The notes under the pieces: generated by a model
What the model was told of the DNA's origin: nothing
The model's input: the letters and a program-made list of their open reading frames with translations, nothing else
Databases searched by the model: none
Program-made: the position numbers and the translations under genes
Shown here: piece by piece, positions 12,858-24,390 of the stretch
Position numbering within the stretch: position 1 is the first letter of the stretch
Layout: every line of letters starts with the position of its first letter
Source of the DNA: Cervus elaphus
Taxonomy: Eukaryota > Chordata > Mammalia > Artiodactyla > Cervidae
Reading direction: 5' to 3'
Length of the DNA: 64,000 bases
Assembly (NCBI RefSeq): GCF_910594005.1
Contig: NC_057827.1
Coordinates: forward strand, 7,006,001 to 7,070,000

Positions 12858-13510
12858 GAATCCTTTGGACTGCAAAGAAATAAAACCAGTCAATCCTAAA
12901 GGAAAGCAATCCTGAATATTTATTGGAAGGATTAATGTTGAAGCTGAAACTCCAATACTTTGGTCACTTGATGGGAAGAACTGACTCATTGTCAAAGACC
13001 CTGATGCTGGGCAAGATAGAAGACCGGAGGGGAAGGGGACAACAGAGGGTGAGATGGTTGGATGGCATCACTGACTTGATGGCCATGAGTTTGAGCAAGC
13101 TCTGGGAGTTGGTGATGGACAGGGAGGCCTGGCATGCTGCAGTCCATGAGACTGCAAATAGTCAGACATGACTGAGCGACTGAACTGAACTGACCCCTGT
13201 GTATTCTTGCCTTTAATGTCCACATCTGCCCGTGCTAGTTCATTTTCTTTTTCCGGAACTCTCATTATCCTTTTACATATTCCATACACAGAAAGTCTGC
13301 CTAGCTTATTGTGTGGATTTAATCTGCAACCTGTACCACTATTCAAAGTTTTTGGGTTCTCTTCCTTAGTCACACTGCCCCTTGTATCAGTTGTGATTTT
13401 ATCACCACTTCTATGTGTGAGTCATCCACAGGGGATTGCTCTGGAGGCTGCCTTGGAGGACTTGGGTTTGCACCTGGGAGGACCAACTAGGTGTGAAGGT
13501 GGTGAAGCTG

Positions 13511-13920
13511 CTTGGATCGCAGAGTTCCGGCAGCACCAGATACTCAGGAGAGCTGGCGGCTAGGACAGTAGGAGATATGATCCTCTTAGGGTTTTTTCTA
13601 ACCTCTGGCCGTTCTGTCCCAGTGGGGATCAAGCATGAAGGCATCATAGGAGCTTGGATCATAGGACCCTGGCGATGCCAGATACGCAGGAATGCTGCTG
13701 GCTACTGTTACAGGAGGTATGGTGTTATTATGGTTTTTTCTAGCTTCTGGCAGCTCTGCCCCAGGCAGGACTCAGCATGGAGGTGGCAGAGATGCTTGGA
13801 TCATGGGAACCCTACGGGTGCCAAGGGTGCAGGGACATCAACTGCCTCAGCCACAGGAGCTATGGACCTGTGTCTTTTTCGAGCCTCTGGAAGCTGGTGA
13901 TCAGAGGGCTTCTTTGGCTG
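13511..13920. repeat. Tandem repeat, three units of about 142 bp
   Basis: The anchor CTTGGATC recurs at 13511, 13653 and 13795 (as CTTGGATC, spacing exactly 142 each). Units share 'gttttttcta' and 'ctctgg' blocks and are diverged. Confidence 0.75.
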
Positions 13921-14133
13921 GTCCTTCTCTGTTGCTTGGCCTGTTCAGGCACTTACAGGACCCCCTCAGTTGGGGTCATTCTCTGTTGTTTGGAGCATCA
14001 GGCACTTAAGGGGCCACCCTACCTGGGGTCCTTCTCTTTTGCTCAGCATATCAAACACTTAAAGGTCCACCCTGGCTGGAGTTCTTCTCTATTGCTTGGC
14101 CCTTCAGGTGCTTAAAGGACCACCCTCTCTGGG
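13921..14133. repeat. Tandem repeat, four units of about 53 bp
   Basis: The anchor G(T)(C/T)(C/A)TTCTCT starts at 13921, 13975, 14029 and 14081, each followed by a 'cttggcc..tcaggcacttaaaggaccaccct'-like block. Confidence 0.8.
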
Positions 14134-14824
14134 GTCTTTCAGCTGCCAGGTAATGACGTGTGGGGAGAGAGACTAGAGTCCTGGCCCCACCCACTGTGTG
14201 TGACTCAGTAGAATCACCCTGCCTCCGTGTCTGCCTGGCTTTCCTTCACAAGCATTTCCCACTGCTGTCGCCTCCCTCACGCCCCCTAGGGCCATCTCCC
14301 CAGTCAACAGCAGAGCTTGCCTGCGATTGCTGTCCAATCTCTATCCTCCAGCTCCCAGCCACTGAGCATTCTAGGACACTCGTGTCCTGTCCGGGGTACA
14401 CATGGCTACGGCTAGGATTGAATGTGTGATTCCATTCAGACTGTCCCAGATCAGCTGCTTCACACTCCAACAGCCTCAAACATTTCATCTCTGTCCCAAA
14501 CAGATGCCTCAATGTGGGGATCTGACCCCTGCTTCAGTCTCCCACCCAGGTGCAGATCCAGTCCTACTCACTCTCCTCTTCTTCGTTCTCATTCCTTTGT
14601 CCTACCAAGTTTTGTGTGGTTCTGTATACTCTTTTCCGGTGGTCAAGTCCTCTTTCCCACTCTCAGATGGTGTTCTGCAAGATCTTCTGTGTCTGGAGGT
14701 GTATTCCTGATGTATCCATAGAGAGAGATGTGCTCCACATCTGCCTACTCCTCTGCCATCTTGGATCTCCTAACTGTTGCATCTTGACCCACATACAGGT
14801 TTCTCAGGAGACAGGTAAGATGGT

Positions 14825-16135
14825 ATGACAGGTAAGACAGGTAAGATGTCTGGTATTCCCATCTCTTTAAGAGTTTCCCACAGTTTGTTATGATCCACAC
14901 AATCAAAGATTTTAGCATAGTCAGTGAAACACAGGTAGATGTTTTTCTGGAATTCCCTTGATTTCTCTATGATCTAGCGAATGTTGGCAATTTGATTTCT
15001 GGTTCCTCTGCCTTTTCTAAACTCAGCTTGAATATCTGGAATTTCTTGGTTCATGTAATGCTGAAGCCTAGCTTGGAGGATTTTGAACATAACTTTATTA
15101 GTATGTACATGGATGCATGATAAGTCGCCTCAGTCATGTCCTACTCTTTGTGATCCTATGGACTGATGGACTGTAGTCTGCCAAGCTCTTCTGCCCATGG
15201 GCTTCTCCAGGCAAGAACACTGGAGTGGATGGCCATGCCCTCTTTCAGGGGATCTTCCTGACCCAGGGATCGAACATGTATCTCTTACATCTCCTGCATT
15301 AGTAGGCAGTTTCTTTACCACTAGCACTACCTGGGAAGCCCACTAGCCTGGGAGATGAGTGCAGTTGTTCAGCGCTTTGAGCATTCTTTAGTACTGCCCT
15401 TCTTGGGAATTGGGATGAGGATTGACCTTTTCCAGTTCGGTGGCCACTGCTGCTTTTCCAAGTTTGCTGACATATTGAGTGTACCCCTTACTAGCATCAT
15501 CTTTTAAGATTTTAAATAGCTCTGCTGGAATTCCATCACCTCCACTAGCTTTATTGGCAGCAGTACTTCCTAAGGCCCTCTTGACTTCACACTCCAGAAT
15601 GTCTGGCTCTGAGTGAGAGATTACACCCTCGTGGTTATCCTGATCATTAAGATCTTTCTTTGTACAGTTCTTCTGTGTAGTCTTTCCATCTCTTTTTGAT
15701 CTCTTTTGCTTCTGTTAAGTCTTTAGCACTCTGTCCTTTTTGTGCCCATTTTTGGATAAAGCATTCCTTTGATATTTCCAGTTTTCTTGAAGAGATCTCT
15801 AGTCTTACCCTTTCTGGTTTTTTTTCCCTCTGTTTCTTTGCATTGTTTATTGTCTTGTCTCTCCTTGCTATTCTCTGAAACTCTGCATTTAATTGGAGTG
15901 CCTTTCCCTTTCTCTCTTGCTTTTCACTTCTCTTCTTTCCTGAGCTATTTGCAAAGCCTCCTCAGACAACCTTCTTGTATTTCTTTTTGTTTGGGATGGC
16001 TTTGTTTGCTGCCTCCTACACAATATTATGAACCTCTGTCCATAGTTCTTCAGGTACACTGTTGACTAGAACTAATCCTTTGAATCTATTCATCACCTTC
16101 ACTGTATATTTATAAAGGATTTAATTTAAGTCATA
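14825..16135 (-). mobile_element. BovB LINE fragment, antisense, split by a SINE
   Basis: Antisense BovB RT and upstream region (about 1.1 kb without the SINE). It includes the complement of the DCVDHNKLWKILKEMGIPD block near 14850-14930 and of the GTFHAKM-like region near 15770. Confidence 0.82.
15121..15340 (-). mobile_element. Bov-tA SINE
   Basis: Full-length minus-strand copy nested in the antisense BovB. Confidence 0.88.
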
Positions 16136-16199
16136 TCCAGCTGGCCTAGTGGTTTCGTATGTACCGCATCCTTTATATATTGTACACAAAGGAAATTAC

Positions 16200-16330
16200 T
16201 CCTTCTTGAGTAATATTCCTTATTACTCCTTCTGAGTAATATTTTGTATATATGTCACATGTTTATCCATTCATCTGTCAATGAACATAAAAGATGTGGT
16301 TGTTTCTACATCTTGGCAACTGTGAATAGT
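16200..16330 (-). mobile_element. L1 fragment, antisense
   Basis: A short, diverged antisense L1 3' piece ('tatccattcatctgtcaatg...'). Confidence 0.5.
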
Positions 16331-16482
16331 GCTTAAAAGCAGGAGGTTTTAAGGAAGCCTCCCTGTCTACATGAGTTGGACTCTGCAAATGTAACCACTT
16401 TCAACACTGCTTCTCGGAACCAATAAAAATGCTTACATTGCTACATTGCTATTTATTTACTCCTCTAAGCATTATGCAGGGC

Positions 16483-16695
16483 TTCCCAAGTGGCTCAGTG
16501 GTAAGGAGTCTGTCTGTCAATGCAGGAGATGCAGGGTCAATCCCTGGGTTGGGAGGATCCCCTGGAGAAGGAAATGACAACGTACTCTAGTATTCTTGCC
16601 TGGAAAATCCCATGGACAGAGGAGCCTGGTGGTCTATGGTTCATGGGGTTGCAAAAACGTCAGACACAGCTTAGTGACTAAACAGCAGCAACAAC
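16483..16695 (+). mobile_element. Bov-tA SINE
   Basis: Complete plus-strand copy with an 'aacagcagcaacaac' tail. Confidence 0.92.
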
Positions 16696-16894
16696 AAAGC
16701 GTCATCCAACCATTGCCTGACGGGAAATACGCACTTAGCATATATAGTCGTCTTGCTCCCATTCTTCCTATCTGTTGTCATTTCTGTTAGATCTCATTTT
16801 ACTGTTAACATTCTGTTGTGAACACTGAGCCGACTGTGTTCCTAAGGAAGCACCATTCCTCTTGTATAACTTAAAAAGCATTGCCAGTGCTCTG

Positions 16895-17045
16895 TGAAAT
16901 CGTAGCGGGGTGGGATGGGGAGGGAGGAAGAAGGGGATTTCAAGAGGGAGGGGACATATGTACACCTACTGCTGATTCACACTGGTCTATGGCAAAAACC
17001 ATGGCAATATTGTAAAGCAATTATCCTCTAATTAAAAAATGGATA
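16895..17045 (+). mobile_element. L1 3' UTR end
   Basis: It ends 'gtaaagcaattatcctctaattaaaa', typical of the ruminant L1 3' end. Confidence 0.75.
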
Positions 17046-17269
17046 AATGTATATAAACTTTCTTGGAATTAATAATTGCTCATTTTTCACTTGACTTTAC
17101 TCTCTGAATTCATTCTATCTGACAGGATAGTGTAATGCCTCTGCATACTATTTTCCACACAATTACAAACTAGTGATTTATCAGTTCATCAGTATGCTAG
17201 TACCAGCTTCTAGCAGCTGAAAGAACTAATGATTAAATATTCAGGAACTTTAGGAGTTTTGTAAGCCAA

Positions 17270-17410
17270 GGTTGTTGTTGTTTAGTCACTAAGTCAGGAA
17301 ATGACAGCTCACTCCAGTATTCTTGCCTGGGAAATCCCATGCACAGAGGGGTCTGGTGGGCTACAGTCCATGGGGTTGCAAAAATGTCAGACACCACTCA
17401 GCAACTCAAG
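17270..17410 (+). mobile_element. Bov-A SINE with inverted head
   Basis: The first 25 bp are the reverse complement of a Bov-A tail ('tagtcactaagtc'). The remainder (from about 17296) is Bov-A body on the plus strand. A rearranged copy. Confidence 0.6.
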
Positions 17411-18306
17411 AGCATCAAAGCCAAGGTGCTGGGAGCCTGATGTCAGCATGAGGAACTCCCCAGTGCAGTGATGGGAAATGCCTCGAGCCGGCTGGTTTTG
17501 TTGTTTGTTTGCTGTCCCCAGAGCACCTGTTTCGCGCACACCACTCTCCCAGCTGCTCTGCCCCCTGGAGGCACCTCTTCGAGAACATGAATCCTGCTGC
17601 CTCCTGAGGCTGCACATCTGCCCCGGGGCCTTCCCCCGCTGCCCCCGGAGTCCCCCACCTCTGCCCGAATTCCACCTCCTGGGTCAGATGTCTTTTTCAC
17701 TGATTCCCTTTTTGGCTGGAATCGTCTCAGTAGTATTCCTAGCAAGAGTGTAAGGGAGATAATTTGTTTGATCTTTCAGCTCTATTTTCACTCATAATTG
17801 ATTAATGGTTTGACTGATCATGAAATTCAAATGTTGAAATAATTTCCCCCTGGAATTTGGAAAGCACTCCCTCCTTGCTTTGCAGCTTTCTATGCTGCTG
17901 TTTAGAAGTTTGGGGCTATCCTTGTATTTAATCTTTTTCAATGACTCTTCCCCCCCCCCCTTTGGAGATGTTTACATCCTTCCTTTTATAGCTAAGGTGG
18001 TAAAGTTTCCTACTGATGTGGCTCATGTTGGTCATCTTTCTGTACTTTTCTAAGAAACATAATGAATAGTTTCAATATAAAAACTCATGTCTCTTCCTTT
18101 TTTAAAAATGACTTTTGCAAAAATTCAGATTAAAAATTTTTTTTTAATTGAAGCATAGTTGATTTACAATATTGTGTCAATTTTAGGTGTATATAGCACA
18201 GTGATTCAGTTATATATAATATATATTTCTTTTTGGATTCTTTTCCCACATAGGTTATTACAAAATACTAAGTAGAGCTCCTCATGCTATAAAGTAGGTC
18301 CTAGTT

Positions 18307-18575
18307 GGGCTTCCCGGATAGATCAGTTGGTAAAGAATCAGCCTGCAATTCAGAAGACCCTGCTTCGATTCCTGGGTCAGGAAGATCTGCTGGAGAAGGG
18401 ACAGGCTATCCACTCTAGTATTCTTGGGCTTCCCTTGTGGCTCAGCTGGTAAAGAATCTGCCTGCAATGCAGGAGACCTGGATTCGCTCCCTGGGTTAGG
18501 AAGAATCCCCTGGATATGGGAAAGGCTACCCACTCCAGTGTTCTGGCCTGGAGAACTTTATGGACAGTATGAAAG
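18307..18575 (+). mobile_element. Bov-tA SINE dimer
   Basis: Two plus-strand tRNA-like heads in tandem (18307 and 18427), the second with a longer body. Confidence 0.85.
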
Positions 18576-18576
18576 T

Positions 18577-18782
18577 GAAAGTGAAGTCTCTCAGTCGTGT
18601 CTGACTGTTTGGGACTCCATGGACTATAGCCTACTAGGCACCTCCATCCATCCATGGGATTTTCCAGGCAAGCATACTGGAGTGGGTTGCCATTTCCTTC
18701 TCCAGGGGGATCTTCCCAACCCAGGGATAGAACCCAGGTCTCTACATTGTAGGCAGATGCTTTTACTGTCTGAGCCACCATA
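18577..18782 (-). mobile_element. Bov-tA SINE
   Basis: Minus-strand copy directly abutting the preceding plus-strand dimer. Confidence 0.85.
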
Positions 18783-19375
18783 AAGAAAGCTGAACACTGA
18801 AAAACTGATGCTTTTGAACTGTGGTGTTGAAGACTCTTGAGAGTCCCTTGGACTGCAAGGAGATCCAACCAGTCCATCCTAAAGGAAGTCAGTCCTGAAT
18901 ATTCATTGGAAGGACTGATGCTGAAGCTGAAACTCCAATACTTTGGCCACCTGATGCAAAGAACTGACTCCGAAGGAGGGGTGACAGTCGGCCTAATGAC
19001 CAGGCTGAGCACGAGAGGAATCAGGGAGGCTTCATATTTAAAGGGAGGTTTGTGGAAGCGACAAGAGAAACAGTAGGCAGGTGGGACGTTTTGGGTAACC
19101 TTTATAATAAGGTGCTTCCCTGGTAGCTCAAACGGTGAAGTGTCTGCCTACAATGCAATAAAGGTCATCTCTCCTTTTCTGCCTCAGCTGGAACTATACT
19201 TTACACTGGGAAAGACTGAAGGCAGGAGGAGAAGGGGACAACAGAGGACGAAATTGATGGATGGCATCACTGACTCGATGGACATGAGTTTGAGCAAGCT
19301 CTGAAAGTTGGTGAAGGACAGGGAAGCCTGGCATGCTACAGTTCATGGGGTTGCAAAGAGTGGGACAACTTTCAC
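18783..19375 (+). mobile_element. BovB 3' fragment with an internal insertion
   Basis: BovB C-terminal region at 18783-18972 and 19200-19375, split by about 225 bp of other sequence that includes a partial Bov-tA head near 19112-19165. Confidence 0.75.
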
Positions 19376-19684
19376 TTTCTTTTTCTGTTGATTGTCTGTT
19401 TTATGTATAGTAGTACGTATATGTTAATCTCAGCTTTCTAGATTATCCTTCCTCTTACCTGCCTTTCCTGTTTGGTAAAAATAAGTTTGTTCTCTGTGTC
19501 TGTGAGTCTCTTTCTGTTATGTAAGCAAGTTCATTTGTATCATTTTTTTATTCCATTATATAAGTGGTCTCATATATTTGTATTTGTCTGATTTACTTCA
19601 TTTAGTGGGATAATCTCTAGGCCCCTCCATATTACTGCAAATGGCATTATTTTGTCCTTTTTTATGCTTGAATAATATTCCATT

Positions 19685-19720
19685 ATATGTGTATATATAT
19701 ATATATATATACACATATAT
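19685..19720. repeat. (TA)n-rich microsatellite
   Basis: Alternating TA/CA run within the antisense L1. Confidence 0.85.
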
Positions 19721-19724
19721 ATCT

Positions 19725-19966
19725 GGGCTTCTCTGGGTAGCTCAGCTGGTAAAGAATCTGCCTGCAATGTAGGAGACCCCAGTTTGATTCCTGAGTCTGG
19801 AAGATCTGCTGAAGAAGGCATAGGCTACCCACTCCAGTATTCTTGGGCTTCCCAGGTGGCTTCGCTGGTAAAGAATCTGCCTTCAATGTGGGACACCTGG
19901 GTTCAATCCCTGGGTTGGGCTGATTCCCTGGAGAAGGGAACGGCTACCCACTCCAGTATTACATAT
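19725..19966 (+). mobile_element. Bov-tA SINE dimer
   Basis: Two truncated plus-strand heads in tandem (19725 and 19848), each ending at 'cccactccagtatt'. Confidence 0.85.
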
Positions 19967-20155
19967 ATATATACATTTATATTTTTGAATTATGATTTTC
20001 TTCAGATATATGTCCAGGAGTGGGATTGCTGGATCATATGGTAGCACTATTTTTAGTTTTTTTAAGAAACCTCCATACTGTTCTCCATAGTAAGTGCACC
20101 AATTTATAGTTCCATCACCAGTCTGTGAGAATTCTCATGTCCCTTCCATTTTTAA

Positions 20156-21065
20156 AATTAATTTGTTTTTAATTGGAGGATGATTGCCTTATAGTACTGT
20201 GTTGGTCTCTGCCATACGTCAACATGAGTCAGCCACAGGAGTACGCGTGTCCCCTCCCGCTGGACCCCGCCTTGCACCTCCCAGCCCGTGCCACCCCTCT
20301 CGGTGTCAGAGAGCGCCAGATCCAAGCTCCCTATGTCACACAGCAAGTTCCCACGGGGCATCTAGCTTTATAGATGGTGATGTGCATGTTTCAATGCTAG
20401 GCTCTCAGTTCATCTCCTTCTCCTTCCCAGCTGTGTCCATATGTCTGTTCTCTATGTCTGTGTCTCCACTGCTGCCCTGCACATAGGTTCATCAGTACCA
20501 TCTTTCTAGATTCCACATATATGCATTCAGTTCAGCCGCTCAGTCATGTCCGACTCTTTGAGACCCCATGGGTCACAGCACGCCAGGCTTCCCCGTCCAT
20601 CACCAACTCCAGGAGCTTACTCAAACTCATGTCCACTGTGTTGGTGATACCATCCAACCATCTCATCTTCTGCCATCCCCTTCTCCTCCTGCCTTCAATC
20701 TTTCCCAGCTTCAGGGTCTTTTCAAATGAGTCAGCTCTTCACATCAGGTGGCCAAAGTACTAGAGTTTCAGCTTCAACATCAGTCCTTCCAATGAACACC
20801 CAGGACTGATCTCCTTTAGGATGGACTGGTTGGATCTCCTTGCAGTCCAAGGGACTCTCAAGAGTCTTCTCCAACACCACAGTTCAAAAGCATCAGTTCT
20901 TTAGTGCTGAGCTTTCTTTATAGTCCAACTTTCACATCCATACATATATTCATTAGTATACAATAATTGTTTTTCTCTTTCTGACTTACTTCACTCTGAT
21001 AATAAGCTCTAGGTTCATCCACCTCATTTCAACTGATTCAAATTCATTCCTTTTTTATGTCTGAG
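20156..21065 (-). mobile_element. Second antisense L1 3' end, split by BovB
   Basis: A different L1 3' UTR type ('attggaggatgattgcc', 'catgagtcagccacagg') at 20156-20524, continuing at 20946-21065. Confidence 0.75.
20525..20945 (-). mobile_element. 5'-truncated BovB, antisense
   Basis: BovB 3' end with the TTCAGTTCAG-type tail at its left edge and the complement of the KKAEH region at its right. Nested in the L1. Confidence 0.88.
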
Positions 21066-21507
21066 ACAAAGTTTCTTATTTTATTACATAGACACCTAGT
21101 GGTCAGGTGTTTTACCTGTGGCATTTAAGCCTTAGTTTTCTTCTTTTTTCTCTTCTATTTTCATCTTTATATTTTAAACCTATCAATATTTTCTAGGATA
21201 TTTTATTGACTTTACCTGCTTATTGGAGTTTTAAAATTTGTCATCACACTTTTCATTTTTAAAACCTCTTTCTTTTTTTTTGATTCCTTCAACCACAGCT
21301 TGTTATTTCTCATATATGAACAGTCTTTCTGAGATAGTATTGAAACAGGAGGGAAGGGGGCACAACTTTGAAAGAATGACATAGCCCAAGGATACAACAT
21401 AAACTGATTAGAATCAAATGGATCCAAGATGACAGACAACTCCACTTTGAATAGACTTTGATCCTCAGTCAGCAAGCTGAATGACACACCCAGAGGCACC
21501 ATGACAG

Positions 21508-21970
21508 TTCCAGTTCAGTTCAGTTCAGTTCAGCCTCTCAGTCGTGTCCGACTCTTTGCGACCCTGTGAATCGCAGCACACCAGGCCTCCCTGTCCATCA
21601 CCAACTCCTGGAGTTTACTCAAACTCATGTCCAGCAAGTCGGTGATGCCATCCAGCCATCTCATCCTCTGTCATCCCCTTCTCCTCCTGCACCCAATCCC
21701 TCCCTGCATCAGGGTCTTTTCCAATGAGTCAACTCTTCGCATGAAGTGGCCAAAGTATTGGAGTTTCAGCCTCAGCATCAGTCCTTCCAGTGAACACCCA
21801 GGACTGATCTCCTTTAGGATGGACGGGTTGGATCTCCTTGCAGTCCAAGGGACTCTCAAGAGTCTTCTCCAACACCACAGTTCCAAAGCATCAATTTTTC
21901 AGCACTCAGCTTTCTTCACAGTCCAACTCTCACATCCATACATGACCACTGGAAAAACCATAGCCTTAAC
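21508..21970 (-). mobile_element. BovB 3' fragment, antisense, in LTR
   Basis: It starts with a CAGTT pentamer array (21511-21533) and runs to the complement of the VMYGCESWTVKKAEH region. Confidence 0.88.
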
Positions 21971-22073
21971 TAGACAGACCAAGGCACTGTCAAAAACCAA
22001 GGAGTGGGCAATGGCCCAATTCCTGCAAACCTCCTCCCCTTTTCCCAAATAGTTGGAATAATCCTGTCACTCA

Positions 22074-22297
22074 TTCAGTTCAGTTCAGTTCAGTTCAGCC
22101 ACTCAGTCGTGTCTGACTCGTTGTGACCCCATGAATCACAGCATGCCAGGCTTCCCTGTCCATCACCAACCCCCAGAGTTCACTCAAACTCATGTCCATA
22201 GAGTCGGTGATGCTATCCAGCCATCTCATCCTCTGTCGTCCCCTTCTCCTCCTGCCCCCAATCCCTCCCAGCATCAGGGTCTTTTCCAATGAGTCAA
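22074..22297 (-). mobile_element. BovB 3' fragment, antisense, in LTR
   Basis: A shorter BovB end with a TTCAG array at 22076-22099. Its translation (minus) contains GGIGGRRRRGRQRMRWLDSI. Confidence 0.88.
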
Positions 22298-22698
22298 CTT
22301 ATTAGCATATGAAATTACCCAGCCCATAAAAACTAACCATGACACATTTCATGGCTGCACTCACCCTTTGTGATGGCCCACACTTTGTCTGTGGAATATG
22401 TTCCTCTCTGAATCTGAATAAACCACTTCTTACCTATCACTTTGTCCCTCAATAAATTCTTTCTGCGATGAGACATCAAGAACCTGAACTTCATTAGGTC
22501 TTGAATCCAGGCACCATGGGTTTTGGCTAGGTTGAATCCCAGCCACATGGATTCAAATCCCATGTAGGAGTTTGGTTGGGTTCAAGTCCCAGTCTGAGGT
22601 AAATGGTCTCAGTATGCCTTCCTCTGTTTTTTTGACCTCTAGCTTTAATATTAGAGACTTTCTCAGATGTTTGCATGTTTTTTTGCAATATGGAAAAT

Positions 22699-22800
22699 AC
22701 AGGCAGACCTTGGAGATGTGGATTTGGTTCCAGACCACTGCAATAAAGTGAGTATCATAAAAAAGCAAGTCACACGAACATTTTGGTTCCCAGTGCATAT
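22699..22800 (+). mobile_element. Tigger1-like DNA transposon end
   Basis: It matches, from memory, the terminal part of the Tigger1 DNA transposon ('ggttccagaccactgcaata', 'cacacgaacattttggtt', 'cccagtgcatat'). Confidence 0.6.
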
Positions 22801-22802
22801 GA

Positions 22803-23335
22803 TACTAAGATGGTGGAATAGAAGGACATGCGCTCACCTTCTCCTGTGAGAACATCAAAATCACAAATAGTTGCTGAACAACTATTGACAGGAGAATGTG
22901 GAACCCACCAAAGAAAGATACCCCATGCATAATGGCCAAGGAGAAGCCACATCAAGATGGTAGGAGAGGTGCAATCACATTTAATATCAAACCTCATACT
23001 TGCCAAGATGCTTGGAGGGCACAAACAAAATCTTGTGTTACCAGAACCCAGGGAAAGGAGAGGTGACTCCCACAGCAGACTGAGCCAGCCCTGCCTTTGA
23101 GTGTTTGAGGGTCTCCTTCAGAGACATGGGTCAGCAGTGGCCTGCCTTGGGGACAGGGCAGCAGCAGTCCTGGGAGATGTGGCATGTGGCCTAAGTCTTC
23201 TCAGAGGAGGTCGCCATTAGCCCCACCATAGAACTGCTGTGTGGGTGATCCACAGACTGGAGAACAATTATACCAAAGAAATTCTTGTAGTGTTGAGAAA
23301 GTTCTCGGTGCCACAACAGGCTTCCTAACCTTGGG
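22803..23335 (+). mobile_element. BovB 5' leader fragment
   Basis: It begins 'aagatggtggaatagaagga' and follows the BovB leader seen at 8133-9200. The 3' part of the element is absent. Confidence 0.75.
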
Positions 23336-23339
23336 ATCC

Positions 23340-24112
23340 AGCAAAGAGGCATAACAAAAATACCTTGTTGCTCTCTTCACAGGAATTTCAAGATTTTTAG
23401 GAGCTAGGTGTTAGGAACAGGAGGAAGACCAAATACCTGTCTTATTGTAAATCACAATATCACAGTAAGCCTAAAGGATGTTTGTAGGGGCAGTATCCTG
23501 AACAGTCCAGGTGCCAGATAATAATATTGAACAGTGTTAGCAAATCTAAAATGGACAAACGTGAAATCAAGAAGGCTGGGAAAGGAGCTGTGTGGGGCTC
23601 TGCTGAGGCCCAGCGGGCCTACAGGAAAAGGAAGCTGGCCAGTGCCCTCACCACAGGCAGGTGAGACCCCAGGACCTGCCACACATGTCCAAGGGCCCTC
23701 TCTTCAGAAGTCTGAGGACAGGTGGTTTCAGTTCCTTCCAAATTTACCATGGTTTGGCCTCACAATTTTAAATTTGTGTGGAATTTATTGATATGGACAT
23801 AAGAATAAATTATTTTTCCACGTTGTTGACCAGTTACCAGTGGGACTTAGTATCCATTTCTCTTTCTCATTGGTTATTGATCCTTTCTTAAACCATCCAT
23901 TAAGTTATTGCCTATAACAGGGTACATTTCTGTCATTTCTAGTCAGTTCGGTTGATGTACATTTTTCTGAATTACTTTTACACTATTTTAAGTATCAGCA
24001 TTTTATATTTTACTATTTGTTCCCCCCATTACTTTTATTTTGTAGAATATTCTTTGATATTTTTCCCTGAAAAACTCTAGATCCATTCAATTAATTGTAA
24101 GAAATAGAAACA
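23340..24112. other. Intergenic, no recognisable element
   Basis: AT-rich and mostly single-copy in appearance. An open frame on each strand at 23452-23791 has no family signature. Confidence 0.5.
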
Positions 24113-24130
24113 TGAAGTGGTCCATTTTCT

Positions 24131-24390
24131 AGACAAAGTTGAAGCCTGGACTCTATAGACAAAGTTGAAGCCTGGACTCTATAGATAAAGTTGAGGCCTG
24201 GACTCTATAGATAAAGTTGAGGCCTGGACTTTTTAGATAAAATTGAGGCCTGGACTCTTTAGATACAATTGAGGCCTGGATTCTTTAGATAAAGTTGAAG
24301 TCTGGACTCTATAGATAAAGTTGAGGCCTGGACTCTATAGATAAATTTGAGGCCTGGACTCTTTAGATACAATTGAGGCCTGGATTCTTT
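24131..24390. repeat. 26-bp minisatellite, ten units
   Basis: Exactly ten 26-bp units (consensus begins AGATAAAGTTGAGGCCTGGA and ends CTCTAT), 24131-24390. Units 1 and 2 are identical. The pair 5-6 nearly recurs as 9-10, which suggests a multi-unit duplication. Confidence 0.97.

Larger units (their letters stand above)
8133..13190 (+). mobile_element. Nearly complete BovB (RTE) LINE with nested insertions
   Basis: It runs from the BovB leader (8133-9500) through the endonuclease region (10200-10700) and reverse transcriptase (11460-12560, including NNLRYADDTTLM at about 12400) to the 3' end, with the ACTGAACTGAACTGA tail near 13180. SINEs (8275-8476, 9531-9749, 10010-10198) and an L1 scrap (11236-11435) interrupt it. 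Many stops and frameshifts break its ORF, so it is inactive. Confidence 0.85.
13400..14772 (-). mobile_element. Antisense LINE-leader-like element with tandem monomers
   Basis: On the minus strand it begins near 14772 with a 'gatccaagatggcagaggag' segment, a YY1-type CAAGATGGC motif as found at the start of many mammalian L1 leaders. It continues through unique sequence into four 53-bp units (13921-14133) and then three 142-bp units (13511-13920). I infer a LINE 5' UTR but could not identify the family. Confidence 0.45.
18140..20155 (-). mobile_element. L1 3' region, antisense, with nested SINEs and BovB
   Basis: L1 sequence at 18140-18300, 19385-19725 and 19967-20155 forms one antisense element. 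The gaps hold SINEs (18307-18782, 19725-19966) and a BovB (18783-19375). Confidence 0.75.
21341..22611 (+). mobile_element. Solo ERV LTR with two nested BovB fragments
   Basis: LTR begins TGAAAC (21341) and ends GTCTCA (22611), flanked by the 4-bp repeat GTAT (21337-21340 and 22612-22615). It contains AATAAA signals near 22418 and 22451. It is related to the LTRs at 25447-26733 and 30693-31365. BovB insertions fill 21508-21970 and 22074-22297. No retroviral genes flank it. Confidence 0.78.

Noticed and set aside
24131..24390. Regular repeats that might suggest a CRISPR-like array
   Set aside because: Units are contiguous without spacers and the context is mammalian; it is a minisatellite.
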